The notes: a model not told the origin generated them from the sequence alone. A DNA stretch of 64,000 nt from Fennellomyces sp. T-0311 (GCA_025266875.1 JALLLT010000032.1:434001-498000), one strand, 5' to 3'. Positions 32,595-48,629 are shown, counted from the first letter of the stretch. Translations and numbers: made by a program.

Positions 32595-35572
32595 ACCTTT
32601 ATATTTACCATTTATACTCTGTTCCGTGCTTTCTATGCCTTTTATAGCTCCCGTATGTGTATAATTCTATGCGATTTGTCTGTAATGACCTTTCTTTGTT
32701 TTCTTAGTCGTCCATGATACGGAGATAGCTTTTTATGGGACTATGTTTATTTTTTAAGGCTGCAGAATACTTGGACACTAATAATAAACGCATTTCAATA
32801 CCAAAAAAATGCTTAGACGCAAATAGTATACTAGCATAACCGCAACTCACAAATCATATCATCTCGATCGGTAGTTGATGGGGGTATCTCAGTTTACAGA
32901 TATCATGATATAAGGACAAACATCAGTGGATGATGTTGTGGTGGTTTCGAATGGATGAACTTGGATCACCAATCGCATATATCAACTATTTTGAGGCTGA
33001 CATACAGTGACAGTTTTTTGAATGTGGACCCACAGTATAAACATAGAAGAAGCTACGCTTACCCCAGGTTTATGGTGGAGCCGTATGTTCAGCGTCTAAA
33101 TTGTTGATCTGTAAGGCTTGGGTGGGGAGCGAATAACTGTGGCCGAGACCGTATTCAAAAAAAATTGTACATCATCGATGGTCCAGAGGTTGAAATAATG
33201 CGAGCAGGATTTCTGAAAGAGAGTATCATTCTATGTCTTCAATTGACTTCATATCGAAAACAGCAACAGTCTCAAAGAGCCATACACTCCGCCACACCAT
33301 TCGCCAATAGAAATAGGCAGTCCATTGCTACACGAACTTTCAACAATTTTTTTCTTCATCGCAAATTTAATACGCCATGGCACCAAGAATCATCCGGTTC
33401 ATGACAGCAAAAGATCGTCCGGCTGACGAAAAAGAATGTACAAGATCAGGAGCACTAATTTAATATCTCCATGGTGACAGATCTTCCATTTTCTTTTTCT
33501 ACTCTTTTTTTTTAATTTTATGCTGTTGTTCATCGAGCCGAGTTTTTTCTCTGGAACCCGTTCCTAGATACATTGTTCGCTCGAGTAGGGGATGGAACTT
33601 TCATATGTCCTTTGCCAAATGTTCTGTGTTTCCGTGCGTTTATATTCTCACTTTTGTAGCACGCTGCATGTTATCCAAGCGTATAAGCTCCACTGCGAGA
33701 CCAGGGCAGGTGCTCTTGAGGGAGATATTTATTTGAAAGAACGAGTGTGCGGTTTTGTTGTGGTGTAGTTTATCCTAGTTTACAGCAGCACCCTTATTGA
33801 GTATACTATTGAGCGGAAAGGTAAGGGTTGTAGTTTCCTGTCGTTCGTCGATGAATCATGAGCGTTGTTGATAGATCAGGACAACCTGACTGCTACACTT
33901 GCAGCGGAGGCATGGTTGGCTCGATATGCCTTATTGCCAGCTCACTTTCCTGCCGTATTGATTAATCAATAAAAACTTGTCGACAACGTAACAGAATGAC
34001 CCACCTAGGTAGGACTATTACTTGACTGGTGAATGGTGAGCCCTATCTCGTTCGAACATGCAATAGCATATATAGACTTCCTATCATTGTGATGAACATA
34101 CAGCTGGATCCAGATAGACGATATGGACAAGCTAATTCGCCCATTGTGTTTTATAATAGGAACAACACCCGCATTCCACACTAAGAGAAACGGGATACGG
34201 GTATTGGCCTGGATCCTTTCTTTGTCATATGACTCAATCAGAAAGTGTAATCAAATCCGTATCGTCAACACTCATGTATTCCTGTATGATCAACGACTGT
34301 GATGAAAAAAGAACTATATTATGCGCTTTAATATAAAACTCTTTCCCTAGGTCTGCTGAATCAAGTGGTGTTATGAGGATATTCTAGTATAACTTGGCAG
34401 TTGAACAAACATGAGGTAAAACACAAGGTTCCCCGGGCAGTACATTGTGGTGAAAGGACTGCATCATAAACAATCCTCGAACTATATATGTATGAGACCC
34501 AGAAGCTGACACTGTGCCAAACGGTGGTGGAATACCGTACTATGTCATCTGCAGGAAGGTAAACCTACTGCGGCGAATTTCGGATGCAAGACAATATTAT
34601 GAGCGGGTTCCCTCGGTATTAAATCTACTTTGTGGCGCAGCTGTTACACGTGCTTATAGTAAAGCATGACTTTATGAGGCAATATTAATGAAAACACTTT
34701 GTTTAAGCTCGCAACGTTAATGTGTTTCGCACTGTAAGTGTACCAAAAGTTGATGCATTACTCTTCTTGAATATGTGGTTTAAAAAAAGCTCAGGCTAGT
34801 AAATCGTAGGTGGCCTTGACTTATGCAATATTTAGTACTCTTTCAGCCAATGTTAATATAGATAATAGATATGAGAAATAGTAAATGATGTCTTATTTCC
34901 GGCGTGGAAATATATACTGTCGCCCCGTTTACGCTGGCTACTTTAAATTCAATATATATGGCAAAGGGCACCGATTTTTTTGATAGGGTATGCAGAAAAT
35001 ACACGTGCCATGACCAGTTTTCGCTCCAGAAAAAGTCATTTACCTTGTAATCCCACGCTGCTGACCTTACAATGATGAACGTGCTGCTGTCAAAATATAT
35101 TAAGCCAATTAAATGTTGTTATATTTATAAATTAACAGTAGTAAGTAGTGAGGTGTGGCGCTACAGCAGCAGAAAGATCATCGTACATATAGTGTAAAGT
35201 ATAATAATACTCGCCTGCATACACAGCACGATACGCTGTTGAACCACCGTGATCCATAACTCATTGTACGACATAGAAGCTGAGCAGTATTCCAAAGCAG
35301 TGGAAGCATAATGCACCGTACACTTGGTTGTCGTTGAACATCATAAACTCTTCCAAGGAAGTGTTCTAATAATAGAAAGAAAATGATGGAAGTGTTTACG
35401 TTTATCTCATTAAAAGAGACCTTTTGACGAAAATGGGTGGATGCTGAGCAGATGTCAAGCATAAGGATCGGACTTTCCTTTTTAGTATTTTTTCGGCCGA
35501 GGGAAAATTGTGAAGTTTAAATACATAAAGACCGGCCCTGGATCAAAGAAGACTTTTAAGCAAATCATCACA
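32595..35572. other. 3-kb intergenic, nothing recognised
   Basis: Longest gene-free stretch in the window. No open frame with protein-like composition, RNA gene or terminal repeats were seen. It ends in the promoter of paralogue 3. Confidence 0.4.
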
Positions 35573-36629
35573 ATGGTATTTTTCAAGAAATCTCAAGACA
35601 ACAAGCCAGGCGATACATTAGATCCATCCCTGAGCAAGAATTATGGTTCTGGTACTTCCACGGCCGAACATAACGATTACCGGAACAGTGCAAATATAAC
35701 TATCAGCGATGAAGAGACTGTGAAGCAAGAAGAACCATTTGAGCGCCTGGCTCCTGGTGACAAGATACCCAAGCAGGGAAAGATGATTCTCCGTTCGTTC
35801 ATTGGACTGGCATTCATGATGTTGATCGAAGTGGGTATCCCTTTGGCATTGTACTATGGTCTGCGTAACACGATCGGCGTCCTTTACGCTTTGGTGATCT
35901 CCGGTATCCCTCCATTCCTCTATGTCATTTTCGTTGCCATACGAAATCGGAGAATCGATGTCCTCGGCTGTATTATTGGCATCTCATTCATTCTTTCTGG
36001 TGTTGTTTCCATTGTCAGCGGTACATCCTCCCTTTTTTTTTATGTAACCCATATGACTCATTGGATCCAAATTAGGCGATGAACGTGCTGCGTTAATTCG
36101 TGATTCTGCTGTAGCGGCCGTGATCGGTGGAATGTTTTTGGTTACACTCTTGCCCATCCATACCAAGTGGCTCACTATTCGACCTCTTAACTATATCATG
36201 GCCCAGCAAATGATGGCAGCAGTTAAATACAAATGGACGGATAAGGATGGTAACCGTCAAGAACAAAACGTCATGGTATGGCAATGGGATCATATTCGGT
36301 ACTTCCGGATCAGCATGTACTTGCAGACCGCCGCCTGGGGTGTTCTTCTGATTTTGGAACTGATGGCTTGCATTCTCATGGTCCAAAGTGATATGACTGT
36401 CGATGAAGTTGTTATGTACAACAACATCTTAACCTCAACCGTGGTTGCTGTTATGGTTTCAGCAAGTATTGCGGCGGGAATTTATGGCCACATGCTGGAA
36501 AAGCGTATTGGAAAGAGGTGGACAGAGGAAAATGACTTTACGGAAAAGTACGCGAGTCGGCAACAAAATGGAGCGGGACAAATTCAGCGAAACAGTGCGG
36601 GCGAGCAACTTGCGGCAAATATGGCTTAA
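35573..36629 (+). CDS. Polytopic membrane protein, paralogue 3
   Basis: Exons 35573-36020 and 36076-36629 join in phase to 333 residues, with the intron at the family position. The ATG at 35573 opens MVFFKKSQDNKPG, similar to MPLFGKNKQSKR of paralogue 1, which supports it over an in-frame codon at 35510. The polar N-tail is about 70 residues and acidic. The hydrophobic segments match paralogue 1, including LRNTIGVLYALVISGIPP, GDERAALIRDSAVAAVIGGMF, KWTDKDGNRQEQ and LELMACILMV. The C-tail is Gln/Asn-rich and ends AANMA, as paralogue 2 ends DDNMA. This is the copy closest to paralogue 1. Confidence 0.85.
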
Positions 36630-37887
36630 GCTTCCTTTTCATAACGAACGAATATATGTAACTCTTCATTATATGGCAATTCTCTTTATCCTTTTCATAC
36701 TATGTATTTTACTATAATGCACTTGACACTAAAATATATATTTGCATAGAATGCTTTTCCAACTACTTTTATTCATTAAAGTAAAATATTTACCTTCCTT
36801 ATCTAAATTTGTGAAGATGGCAAAATTGTATTGTGGAGTATAAAAGCACAAGGCCATCCCGTGACGTATTTCTAGTTTAAGTATTAAAAGCGGCAAACTA
36901 TATGGATCATACCTCCACCTTACTATTACTTTTATGGAGGCGTACACATCATAAAATAATTATACGCAGGGACTACCTCTGTGTCCGGAACACATCAATA
37001 AGCATGCCATTATAAAAGATTCTAACTGTACTTTTTTTGTATCATCCTTCTTATTCCTACCGCTCAACTATTTTTTTTACCCTCTCTCTTTGACTAGGTG
37101 GTACTATCATATGAAAAAGCTTCCACGGAACTTAGAAAGATCCTTTACTTTGGTACGGTCCACTTGCACATGTAATTGTCAGTACCCCTAAGTCAGTACC
37201 CCAAATCTACATATGGATATTAGTTAGTATCACACATATAATAAACATCAATTGGTTTCACCTGAACTATCACAGCACAGTGACACTGTTTGTATACGTG
37301 CTATTTTTTGCACTTCACGATCTTATTTTCATATGTCGGTAGGATCCAATGGTTACTTTATGCGATACTTTATATCATTACCAACTGTCGCTATACCTAA
37401 ATTTGAAGCTTTCGGATGCATGCGCAGGACCAGGGGTACACTTTGCAACAGTCCTTGTTATGCTTCGACAACTGAGGTTTAGGTTTAGCCACAAGCATGT
37501 TACACAGCATCTCGCTTACTTTGTATGGTGTTCTTTGTAATGCCCGTGTTTTCTTTTCTTTCAAGTTCTTTCCGTCAATTTCGGCGCTTTCAAAAGCCAC
37601 TTGTTACTCCATTGAAACTATCGGTTAGTTGGACATCCACTATTGAGGCGGCGAGAATATCGGTCTCACGAATTATGAAATAAGCAGAGTGTATATTATA
37701 TACGATAGGAATCAACGAGAAATCCGACTTCCAGGTGGCGTACTTGATCCATCGGATACGCAAGGCTTTCAGGATTTCGGCTTCAAGATTTAGAAAGTAA
37801 TTCCCAACGGTTCACGTGTGAGAAATATATCAAAGATGCTTTATAGTTCTAGGTTCTAAACCTAGTTGACTTGTCCGTGTATTCGAT
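36630..37887. other. Intergenic, possible decayed 5' part of the HET gene
   Basis: Between about 37730 and 37860 one frame reads GGVLDPSDTQGFQDFGFKI, a stop, then KVIPNGSRVRNISKMLY, which may be a broken upstream part of the HET-like gene. The rest shows nothing. Confidence 0.35.
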
Positions 37888-39130
37888 ATGAAGTTAGTCA
37901 AAGGATCAACCGTGAACGATCGCTACTGGGCGCTATCATGCTTCTTGGAACCAATCCGGTGAAATTTTCCAAACAGGCAATGAAGGGTATTATCGAATCG
38001 ATGAAGTCAGGCATCAAATCGTTACATACCCAAAACACAGGGTATGGAAAAAATTATGGAGGGAAAAGCTATTCGATTTGACAAAAACAACCACTCAGCT
38101 TGTCAAATTTGAAGACGTTATTCAGCAAATATGCAGCGATATTGACATACAATATATTTGGTACGACCAGAGGTGTATCGATCAAAAAGATCACGACGCA
38201 AAGGTCCAAGAGATAAAGAAAACGTATCTTACCTGTCAAAACGCTCGTTGCACCCTGGCTCTTATACCCGAACTGGAGTTTACTGGCACCAAAAACAAAT
38301 ATGGGTTGGATTTTGCAAACAAGGAAGTGATACCAATTAGTCAATGGGGTCAACATATATGGGCACTTGAAGAGACATACAAGTCCAGAGCCATACTTTT
38401 TGTTGGTCGCAACGTGCAGTTCCGGATGAACTCAATTATCATTAGTGGTGAGGGTACTGCCACTCGTTTTTTCCAAGACATACATCAAAAGGAATTAATT
38501 CCATGGAGAGTACGTACCTTCTTTGGTATGCAAGGTCACGCACCAGCAGCGAGGCTCACCATCGTATTTTGCCCTTGTAAATATATTTCCGGAACTAAAA
38601 GATTGGATCACCTTCAGCTACAAACAACTGTGCTCTACTTGATGCAGCGTTTCTACGGTTTCCTGGCCCAGAAGGATCACTCAATAGTGTTATTTGGCGC
38701 TCCACTTGAACTTGATCTAGACGATGAGATCACTGCTGTTCGGCGACGTGAAGCCAGTTATCTGTCATCGTGGGCCGGTGCAAACGGGTTACACATAAGT
38801 CACGATATGATCTCCGGTGCAAAAAATTCCGAAATGACGGTGGACCGCTCAGTCAATGAGGGATATACGCATTTGGTATCTACTTTCATTCCCGTACGCA
38901 TAATGACAGCTGCTGCAGTTAAAGGTCATAGTTCAATTGATGATTGCGACGAGAAATATACAAAGAAAGGATTACCATCTGACCCGTATTACCGTACCCC
39001 TAGTGGCAAAAAATGGGACGTCGACTGTGAAGCTATGACCCTAGCTTTTGTTTCTGTACCGAATGAATCGCAAGACAACTATAGCGCATGGACAAGGACC
39101 TATAGATTAAAGGTGACTCACTTCCAGTGA
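37888..39130 (+). pseudogene. HET-domain (heterokaryon-incompatibility-like) gene with a one-base frameshift
   Basis: From the ATG at 37888 (MKLVKGSTVNDRYWALSC) the HET opening runs for 24 codons to a TGA. One base out of frame the text continues SWNQSGEIFQTGNEGYYRIDEV, and this second frame is open to the stop at 39128-39130. It includes the core HET motif YIWYDQRCIDQKDHDAKVQEI and, later, QHIWALEETYKSRAILFVGR. The family pattern YWALSYxW spans the join, so one extra base near 37935 (TCATGCTTCTTGG) explains it. HET domains trigger cell death upon non-self recognition in ascomycetes; in early fungi the role is unknown. The 350 residues after the join look intact, so a sequencing error is possible. 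Confidence 0.65.
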
Positions 39131-39539
39131 AACAGGGAGACTGAAACTTTGTCAACACATTATACAAGCCAACAAACTTTGGTGGAGTTTTCTCACTAAC
39201 TTACAGGTGCTCTGAATGCTTAATCCTTACCGGAATACGCATTAAAGTGATGCCTTATTTTATTAGGTGCCATCCAGTGGTTAGGAAGCCCAAGGAACAC
39301 TACTAGTCAATTGGTGTTTGTTTCTTTCTTCCCGGTTTCAACTTTGATTCGATAGTCCATGTCCAGCAGGATTTCGATACTTTCTAGCAATCATGAAGTG
39401 AGATTTTATTTGAAGATTAACAATTCAGATATTCTGATCTTGCCAAATTTAACAAAAAAAAGTTGACGTCATTTAATAAATATTAAAGAAGATAGAGAAA
39501 ATCCGCGTACCTAAAGGCATATCGAAATGTTTATCATTC
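39131..39539. other. Intergenic
   Basis: 3' flank of the HET-like gene; the right end may hold a decayed continuation of the oxidoreductase fragment. Nothing firm. Confidence 0.35.
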
Positions 39540-39690
39540 ATGATGGATGCTAAAGGAAGCACATAAGTGAATCAACGGAAAGCACTTCTCTCAACACGAA
39601 CTCGCCGTCATCCAGCGGCGCGTCTAAATCAATCGACGATTCTTGTACAGTCAGATCTTTATTTGCCACACGATAATCGGTGGGAATTTT
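39540..39690 (-). pseudogene. N-terminal fragment of an NADPH-dependent oxidoreductase
   Basis: The minus strand gives PKIPTDYRVANKDLTVQESS and IDLDAPLDDGEFVLREVLSVD, aligning with residues about 10-55 of the intact oxidoreductases next door (KVPTGYPVPGEDITVQES, FDLDAPVAEGEFVLK). It lacks the start and everything after this segment. It is a fourth, mostly deleted member of the cluster. Confidence 0.7.
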
Positions 39691-40384
39691 TGGAGTAAGT
39701 AACTTGCCTATTGATTGTGGGCATATTGCTATGGAGATAAATAAGCTGGTATAGATGAATACTTTTTTATAAAAGCAGTTCTATGCATTTTCTGTGACAG
39801 TCCCTTCTGGATCGTTTCCTTTCGAATCCATTGCAAAAAGTATTACAGCACATATTTTTGCGCTTTTAATCACTTTTAAGCTGAAACCAACGTAAAATAT
39901 ATGTCTTTACACGTCGTATCTCTGGATCGACTCCATAGATCAACAGATTAATAGCCCATGCCTGCGACCAGCAGGCTCAAAATAATACAAATATATGAGT
40001 GATGATGGCAACTTTGGGTAAGGAGCAAGCTAAAAAAAACAGTGCATTCCAATGTAAACGTCGAATACGGAGCAAATAACGGCCCGCTTCGCTTACATTA
40101 CGCAGCGAATAAAAGGAAACAGCTTTGGGTTTTACATCAGCCTCATCTGTACTACCAAGAAATGTGGCACTACTGAATTTATGTGATCTACCGGGGTTAT
40201 GGGAATCCATAGTTTTTTGCATGAATTGTGCTACAGCGCTCGTTTAGGTCTGAACGGATCAGTTATAGTTTTAGCACCATTGGTATACATGAATTTATTG
40301 GAACAATGTACATGTCACTTGACCTCTGTAATATCAATGTAAAAGAGAGCCTGGAGACGCATTCGAAAAATGATAAAAGGTAAT
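39691..40384. other. Intergenic, no supported gene
   Basis: A minus-strand 81-codon open stretch (39977-40222) includes a hydrophobic run but no family or start context I can support. Confidence 0.35.
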
Positions 40385-41560
<1,176 letters not shown>

Positions 41561-42380
41561 ATTGTTTCGTATGTGAAGCTGAAAGAGAAGCGCGAAGCGG
41601 AGGTGTGAACTGTTATTTGTAACCAGATTTCCCAGAAGTCCGAAAAGTCCGCTGCCCAGCTATTTCTTTATTTTTCTTTGCAAGTAACCTGCTTCAATTA
41701 CTAATCTGATCGCTTTCTACATGCTTCCTTATACTTCTTGCCGTTGGATGAGGTAATCCAATATGCTATACATATTTAATACTATAATTTAACACACTAC
41801 ACAATCGCTTTTTAACTTAATATCTATAAATACATCTGTCAAGACTGTATCTGCTCCATTTCAGACGCGTTAAAAGACGAGCAAATTATCCGGTTCTGTT
41901 GTATTAATAATCCAGTGCATATTATGCGTAGGTAAGCGCAAACTAGACAGTAGTGTTTATTTTGATTTTTCAGCATAACACAAAAGTGATGATAACTCAC
42001 ACGCAAGATACCAAGGATCACATTGGAACCTTTGGTTTTCGTAACACAAAAATCGCGTCACTTCACTTGCATTAACTACTTTAGTTCTCTCGGTTAGTAT
42101 TCACCTGGAATAGTCATTTTGTATAAATTGATCATGCCAATATTGAAACCAATGCCCTTGCTGACCGGAGAAATTCTTCTCCGACGGATTGCAGTAGAGG
42201 GAGTGCCCAACTGGTGGTGGGCGGGGATAACTTGTAACGTGCTGCATAGTCCCGCGTTAATGGGACAGAGACTAGCGGTTCTGTAGGGACCTTCTTTTCG
42301 GCCCGAATTAATACCCAGTCCACTGTTATTACGACAGTGTCGCGAAACAAAATTCAGCCTTACTTATCTTTCTTTTATCC
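41561..42380. other. Divergent promoter region between oxidoreductases A and B
   Basis: 820 bases between two start codons on opposite strands. No coding signal; probably regulates both genes. Confidence 0.5.
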
Positions 42381-43531
42381 ATGGTCACCAACAACAAACA
42401 AATCATCGTTTTCAAGCAAGTTCCTGACAGAGCACTTATTCCCGGTGAAGACCTTGGCGCTGTCCAATCAACCATCGATCTTCATGCTCCTCTAGCGGAT
42501 GGCGAGTTTATCTTGAAAAACTTGGTATTTTCAATTGATCCTTATATGCGGTTGATGATCGCCACTGGCCAATATAAACCTGGAAATGTTATGGGTGGCA
42601 ACACTATGAGCGTTGTTCTCCGATCCAACAATCCAGATTTCAAGAAAGATGACCTTGTTTATGGATTGATTCGCATGGGTCGATTTGAAGAATACTCGCT
42701 TGTCACTGCAGATTACGCAAAGACGGCGTACAAGGTCCGAAACCAGCCCAAGATTACAGGATTACCATTGTCAAATTATGTGGGTGTGCTTGGTATGGCA
42801 GGTATCACCGCATATGCTGGGTAAATACTTTTCAGGCAGTGGCACTTTGATTACGAATAATCATCCTGCTTTTAGCTTGCTCAAAGTTGGCAAGCCCAAG
42901 GCAGGTGAAACCCTTTTCGTCAGTGCAGCATCTGGTGCGGTGGGACAGCTAGTAGGACAGATGGCCAAAAATCTGGGCTTACATGTCGTGGGTTCAGCTG
43001 GCTCGGATACCAAAGTCAAATACCTCACGGAGGAGCTTGGGTTTGATGGTGCTTTCAACTACAAGACGGATGACATTGATGCCAAGCTGACTGAGCTATG
43101 CCCAAGAGGCATTGATATCTACTTTGATAACGTCGGTGGTCTTATGCTAGAGAAAGCAATCGACCATGCTAATTTCTATGCAAGGTAATCTTATAAATTT
43201 GGATGAAACCCAAAACTAAACATGCCACAAATTTAGAATTCCTATCTGTGGTGCAATTACGCAATATGAAGATTTGAAAACTGGCTACCCGGTCAGCAAC
43301 TTGCACAAAGTTATGTCCAAGGCTCTCATTGTCCAAGGCTTCCATTTTAGCCAGTATACCGATGAGCTTGAGGATGAATTTTTAAATACTGTGGCTAAGT
43401 GGTTGAAGGAGGGAAGCATCAAATATGCCGAGACCATTGTCCAGGGCATTGAGAATGTCCCTCAGGCACTCGCGGATGTTGTCGATGGCAAAAACTTTGG
43501 TAAACAAATAGTCAAGGTTGCAGATTTGTAA
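42381..43531 (+). CDS. NADPH-dependent MDR oxidoreductase B
   Basis: Exons 42381-42820, 42876-43184 and 43237-43531 join in phase to 347 residues. Intron positions are identical to those of A and C (after AG in TAYAG and after the Arg codon of NFYAR). The same fold markers are present: [50 protein letters not shown] and ICGAITQYE. It is the most divergent member: it has VDPYMRLMIATGQYKPG where A and C have MRGRMRDPAIKSY, so its substrate pocket may differ. Its stop is 35 bases from that of C on the other strand. Confidence 0.9.
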
Positions 43532-43566
43532 TAGTTTGATTGTGTACATCAAAGAATAATTTTTTT

Positions 43567-44726
<1,160 letters not shown>

Positions 44727-45168
44727 TTTGAAGAAAGAAACCGATGATTTTCGATTTGCATGAATATTCGGGAGATATACGTACAAGCTCAGCAGGGGTT
44801 TTGTAACACGTAATATTGTTTTCAGATAAACTAAATATTCGTAGATACATACTGCTCCTCTACGTTTCATGCCAAAACGGCCATTGATGTCATTCGGTGT
44901 CTAGTGATATCGTGCCGATAGCGCCATGCTAGCGCCTTGTTGGAAGTTTCATAGTTCGTTCATCGTAACGCAACTTTGAAGCTTTGGCTTTCCAGTATTG
45001 TAGGACTGCATGCAGGAAGCACCTTACGCGCACCGATAAGCGGTAGCACAATACAAGCGATTGCACTATTGAGCGCCATTGTTCCAAAAATATTTCAAGT
45101 CGTGTAACTATGAGTGATAGAATTCGAGCGAAAAACATATTTCACAGATTGTTTACCCACGCGTTGAT
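44727..45168. other. Divergent intergenic between oxidoreductase C and the M13 protease
   Basis: 442 bases holding the promoters of both genes. No other signal seen. Confidence 0.45.
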
Positions 45169-47894
45169 ATGAATAATCCAGGCGAAAGAGACCCCCTTCT
45201 AACAAATCAAAATGGCTACGGCAATGATGCTTATAGACGGCGTTCCTCTACTAACAGTGAATTACTACGACATCGAAGGAATCGAGATCGAGATCCCCAC
45301 TTCCGCATTGATCAACTGACTTTCCTGGAAAAAGTACTGGCTATTGTGTGCGCGACACTACTCATTCTCGTCTGTATATTCGTCGGCTTATATGCAGATA
45401 GCTTAAGCGACGACGGTGACGATATATCACCGTCGCCAAGTCCGACTGACGTGCCAAGCAATGTAAGCAGTAGTAGGATTCTACTGACAGTATACTGAAC
45501 GCTCTATCTTTGCAGCCAGTGTGTCTTTCAGCGCCATGTGTATTAACAGCAGGCGAAATTTTAAAGGTAAAGAGCAAGTGCGGATCAGCGAATTGATCGG
45601 TGTGCTGACGGGTCTACATTAGGATATTGATACCACGGTGGATCCCTGTGAGGATTTTTTCGAATATTCGTGTAAGTCATTGTCGCCTATTCCCTATGTT
45701 CAACCGTGACGGAACTAATCACTTGATCAGGCGGCAACTGGTTAAAGACGCACAATATTCCTGAAGGCAAATCCATAACGGGAAAATCATACATGTTGGC
45801 TACTCGGAACAAAGAGGTGTTGTACAAAATGCTCATGCGAGACTTCGACTCGATTCATCAGCAATTTCTGGACCACAGCCTCTTGGATTCGGACAAGGAT
45901 CTCGATCGTCAGAACTTTAACAAAGTCAAGTCGCTATTTGAAGCTTGCATGGATGAAGCAGCTATCGATTCGGTCGGCATAGAGCCTTTACTGCCATTAC
46001 TGCGCAATATTCACAACTTATATCCAGGAACACATGACATCGCTGGCACGAATGAAGGCAACCGAGAGCAATTGACGCGTACGCTTGCATACCTCTCCAA
46101 AAGTGGCATCGATCCTCTGTTTCATCTTGCTATCAATCCAGAACCCAAAAATCCTGATACAATTGCTATCCAGATTTTCCAATCTGGCCTGACCCTGCCA
46201 TCCAAAGAGTACTATACCCAACCAGAGATGATTCAGACCTTATACGATGCTATTGAAGAAACGCTGGATCTCGTTCTTTCCAAACTATCCGAACTATCCG
46301 AACTTGGTTGGACGAAGGATATCGCTAAGTCTACAGCTCAGCTCATTATCGAGTTCGAAAAGAAGCTTGCCCACATCAATGATCCTCCCGAGTATTTTAA
46401 AAATACAGACAACTTATACCACCCTACAACGATCTCGGACCTCGCAGAGCTTTCGCCTAATGTGGATTGGACACTTTTGCAAACCCTACTGCTACCGAAA
46501 GCAGCACCGTTCCAGGACGTCATGATCCTGACATCTCCTAGATATATTCAAGAGCTTTCGACTCTGGTGCTTGACAATTCAACACGACATACTATCCGAT
46601 CATATCTGCTATGGAGAATCATCGACGAATACGCGCCAGCATTGGACGAGGAAATACGAGAGCCACTGAAGAGGCTGACAGATAAATTAAGCGGTACCGG
46701 TCCCAAAACGGAAATACCTCGCTGGGAGGTTTGCTTGGACCAAGTCGACGATGCCTTGGGATTTATGGTTGGCCGTTATTTTGTTTTGCAGACATTTAAC
46801 GAAAGGACAAAGGCACATGCTGACGAGTTTGTGGAATCGATCAAAGACAGCTTTATTAACCGATTGTCAGAATTGACATGGATCGACAATACAACTCATC
46901 AGGGTGCGATGGCAAAAGTGGAGTTGCTGATGAGCAAAATTGGCTATCCAACAAGGCAACCGAATGTCATGTCTCCAGCTTCATTGTCGGATTATTACTC
47001 GGATTTGGCGATTGACAGCGGTGATTATTTTGGCAATTATATGCGCAGTCGGCAATGGCTGGCACTGAAGGATTGGCAACAACTAGGGAAGCCATCAGAC
47101 AAATACAAGTGGCAGATGGTAAGCACTGTCTTTGTATTGGTTGTGAAGTCTCTCTATTAACTTTGATTATTCTGCTTAGACCCCTCAAGTTGTAAATGCA
47201 TATAGTACGTTTTATAATGAGATAGTCTTCCCTGCCGGTATCATGCAACCTCCATACTTTAGTGGCGACTTCCCCGACTATCTAAATTACGGCGGTATCG
47301 GTGCTGTTGTGGGCCATGAGCTAACCCATCAGTTTGACAATGACGGTAGGCATTATGACGGGAAAGGACAACTGCGAGAATGGTGGACAAAAGAGACTTT
47401 GGAAGCGTTCGAAGAAAAGACAAAGTGCTTTGTGAATCAGTATGGAAACTTTACGATGGAAGACCCTGATGGAAATAAGATCCACGTGAATGGTCAGCTG
47501 ACTCTGGGTGAAAATGTGGCGGACAATGGCGGTATTCGGCAATCATATATCGCTTGGAAGAAGCGTTACGAACAGGATAAAAGCGGCAAGAGTAATATGA
47601 TGTTGCCTGGATTGGATAACATCACTCCTGAGCAACTCTTCTTTATCAACTATGGCCGTATTTGGTGTGGCAAGGCAACCAAGGCGCAGGATAAGCAAAG
47701 CGTATGCATCACTGCATTATAATCCACATGGTTAGATCTGACTTTCTTCCTCGTACTAGATCTTGACTGACGAACACTCTCCTCCCAAGTGGCGAGTGAT
47801 GGGTGCTTTGCAAAACTCGAAATACTTTTCAGAGGTGTTCAAGTGTCCATCTGGCAGTCCAATGAACCCCGAGAAGAAGTGTGAGATTTGGTAG
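45169..47894 (+). CDS. M13 zinc metalloprotease, neprilysin/ECE-like, type II membrane protein
   Basis: Exons 45169-45462, 45516-45566, 45623-45671, 45731-47118, 47180-47701 and 47760-47894 join in phase to 812 residues. The N-terminus is cytosolic and Arg-rich. A single transmembrane segment lies at about 54-75 ([20 protein letters not shown]), then a Ser/Pro linker. The ectodomain opens with CLSAPC and [15 protein letters not shown], the M13 N-terminal signature. The zinc site is [12 protein letters not shown] (His 640 and 644, catalytic Glu 641), with the third ligand in [10 protein letters not shown]. The substrate-binding region follows [10 protein letters not shown]. The end is [16 protein letters not shown], with EIW where most members have xVW. 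Known family members cleave peptide hormones in animals; fungal substrates are unknown. Length is normal for M13. Confidence 0.92.
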
Positions 47895-48323
47895 AAATGT
47901 TTGATTTTTCAATATTGAATTAGCAAATTTGTGTTTCGGCTACTTTCGGCCACTTTTCATCGTGTAACCTTCCGTATTTGCGACGTAGCCAAGATCAACA
48001 AAAAGGCTGAGTAGCGAAAATAAGTGTGGCGAAGTAAACAATATGATGATGCATCTTGGCAAAAATGTGTTTGTTCTCTAAGACCAGTTCGGTCAATTTT
48101 TCTATACATGGTATTTTTGGCGCTGACAGCATGATCAACAAGGAACATAATATAAAAGGAAGACGTTTAGAAAATGATGATCTGAATATTATCAGCACCT
48201 TTAAAATGGTATATCTTAACAAGTCTCTGATCTATATTCAGAACACTTAAGTTTTATACAATATTAGACAGATCAAAGTGCAACACGTATACTGGGCGAA
48301 AATGCCACTGAATCCGTCCCTCT
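47895..48323. other. Intergenic, left flank of a solo LTR
   Basis: The last stretch before the LTR has an open plus-strand frame (ATGCCACTGAATCC and an overlapping frame reading GENATESV) that lines up in phase with the gene downstream of the LTR, so it may be a cut-off 5' part of membrane paralogue 4. Confidence 0.4.
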
Positions 48324-48629
48324 TGTGATGTAGAAGGATCAATTGGTAACAATAAAGAGTCGCTGAGACCGTAAAATAAATCTCTGTTCTGATTGTCTTT
48401 TCATATGCTAAACTAGTGCCTTATTTATACTGTTGACTACGGCACATCTTTGACTGTCCTTCTAGCATCTTCTAGTTATTGAAGGTACATTTGTCATCTA
48501 GTGATCTTTCACTGAGTGTCGCTCTTCACTCTGATTGTTTCACTTTCATATTTTATCCGATTCTTCTTTTATCCGAACTTATGTTTATCCGAATTCATCT
48601 TTATGCGAATTATCATGTCAGCCACGACA
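48324..48629 (+). mobile_element. Solo LTR 1 (306 bases) with 5-base target duplication
   Basis: Begins TGTGATG and ends ACGACA. It is flanked on both sides by CCTCT (48319-48323 and 48630-48634). It is about 90 percent identical by eye to the solo LTR at 50871-51177. No internal element part is present, so it arose by LTR-LTR recombination. Its last 15 bases include the ATG used by the next gene. Confidence 0.85.
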
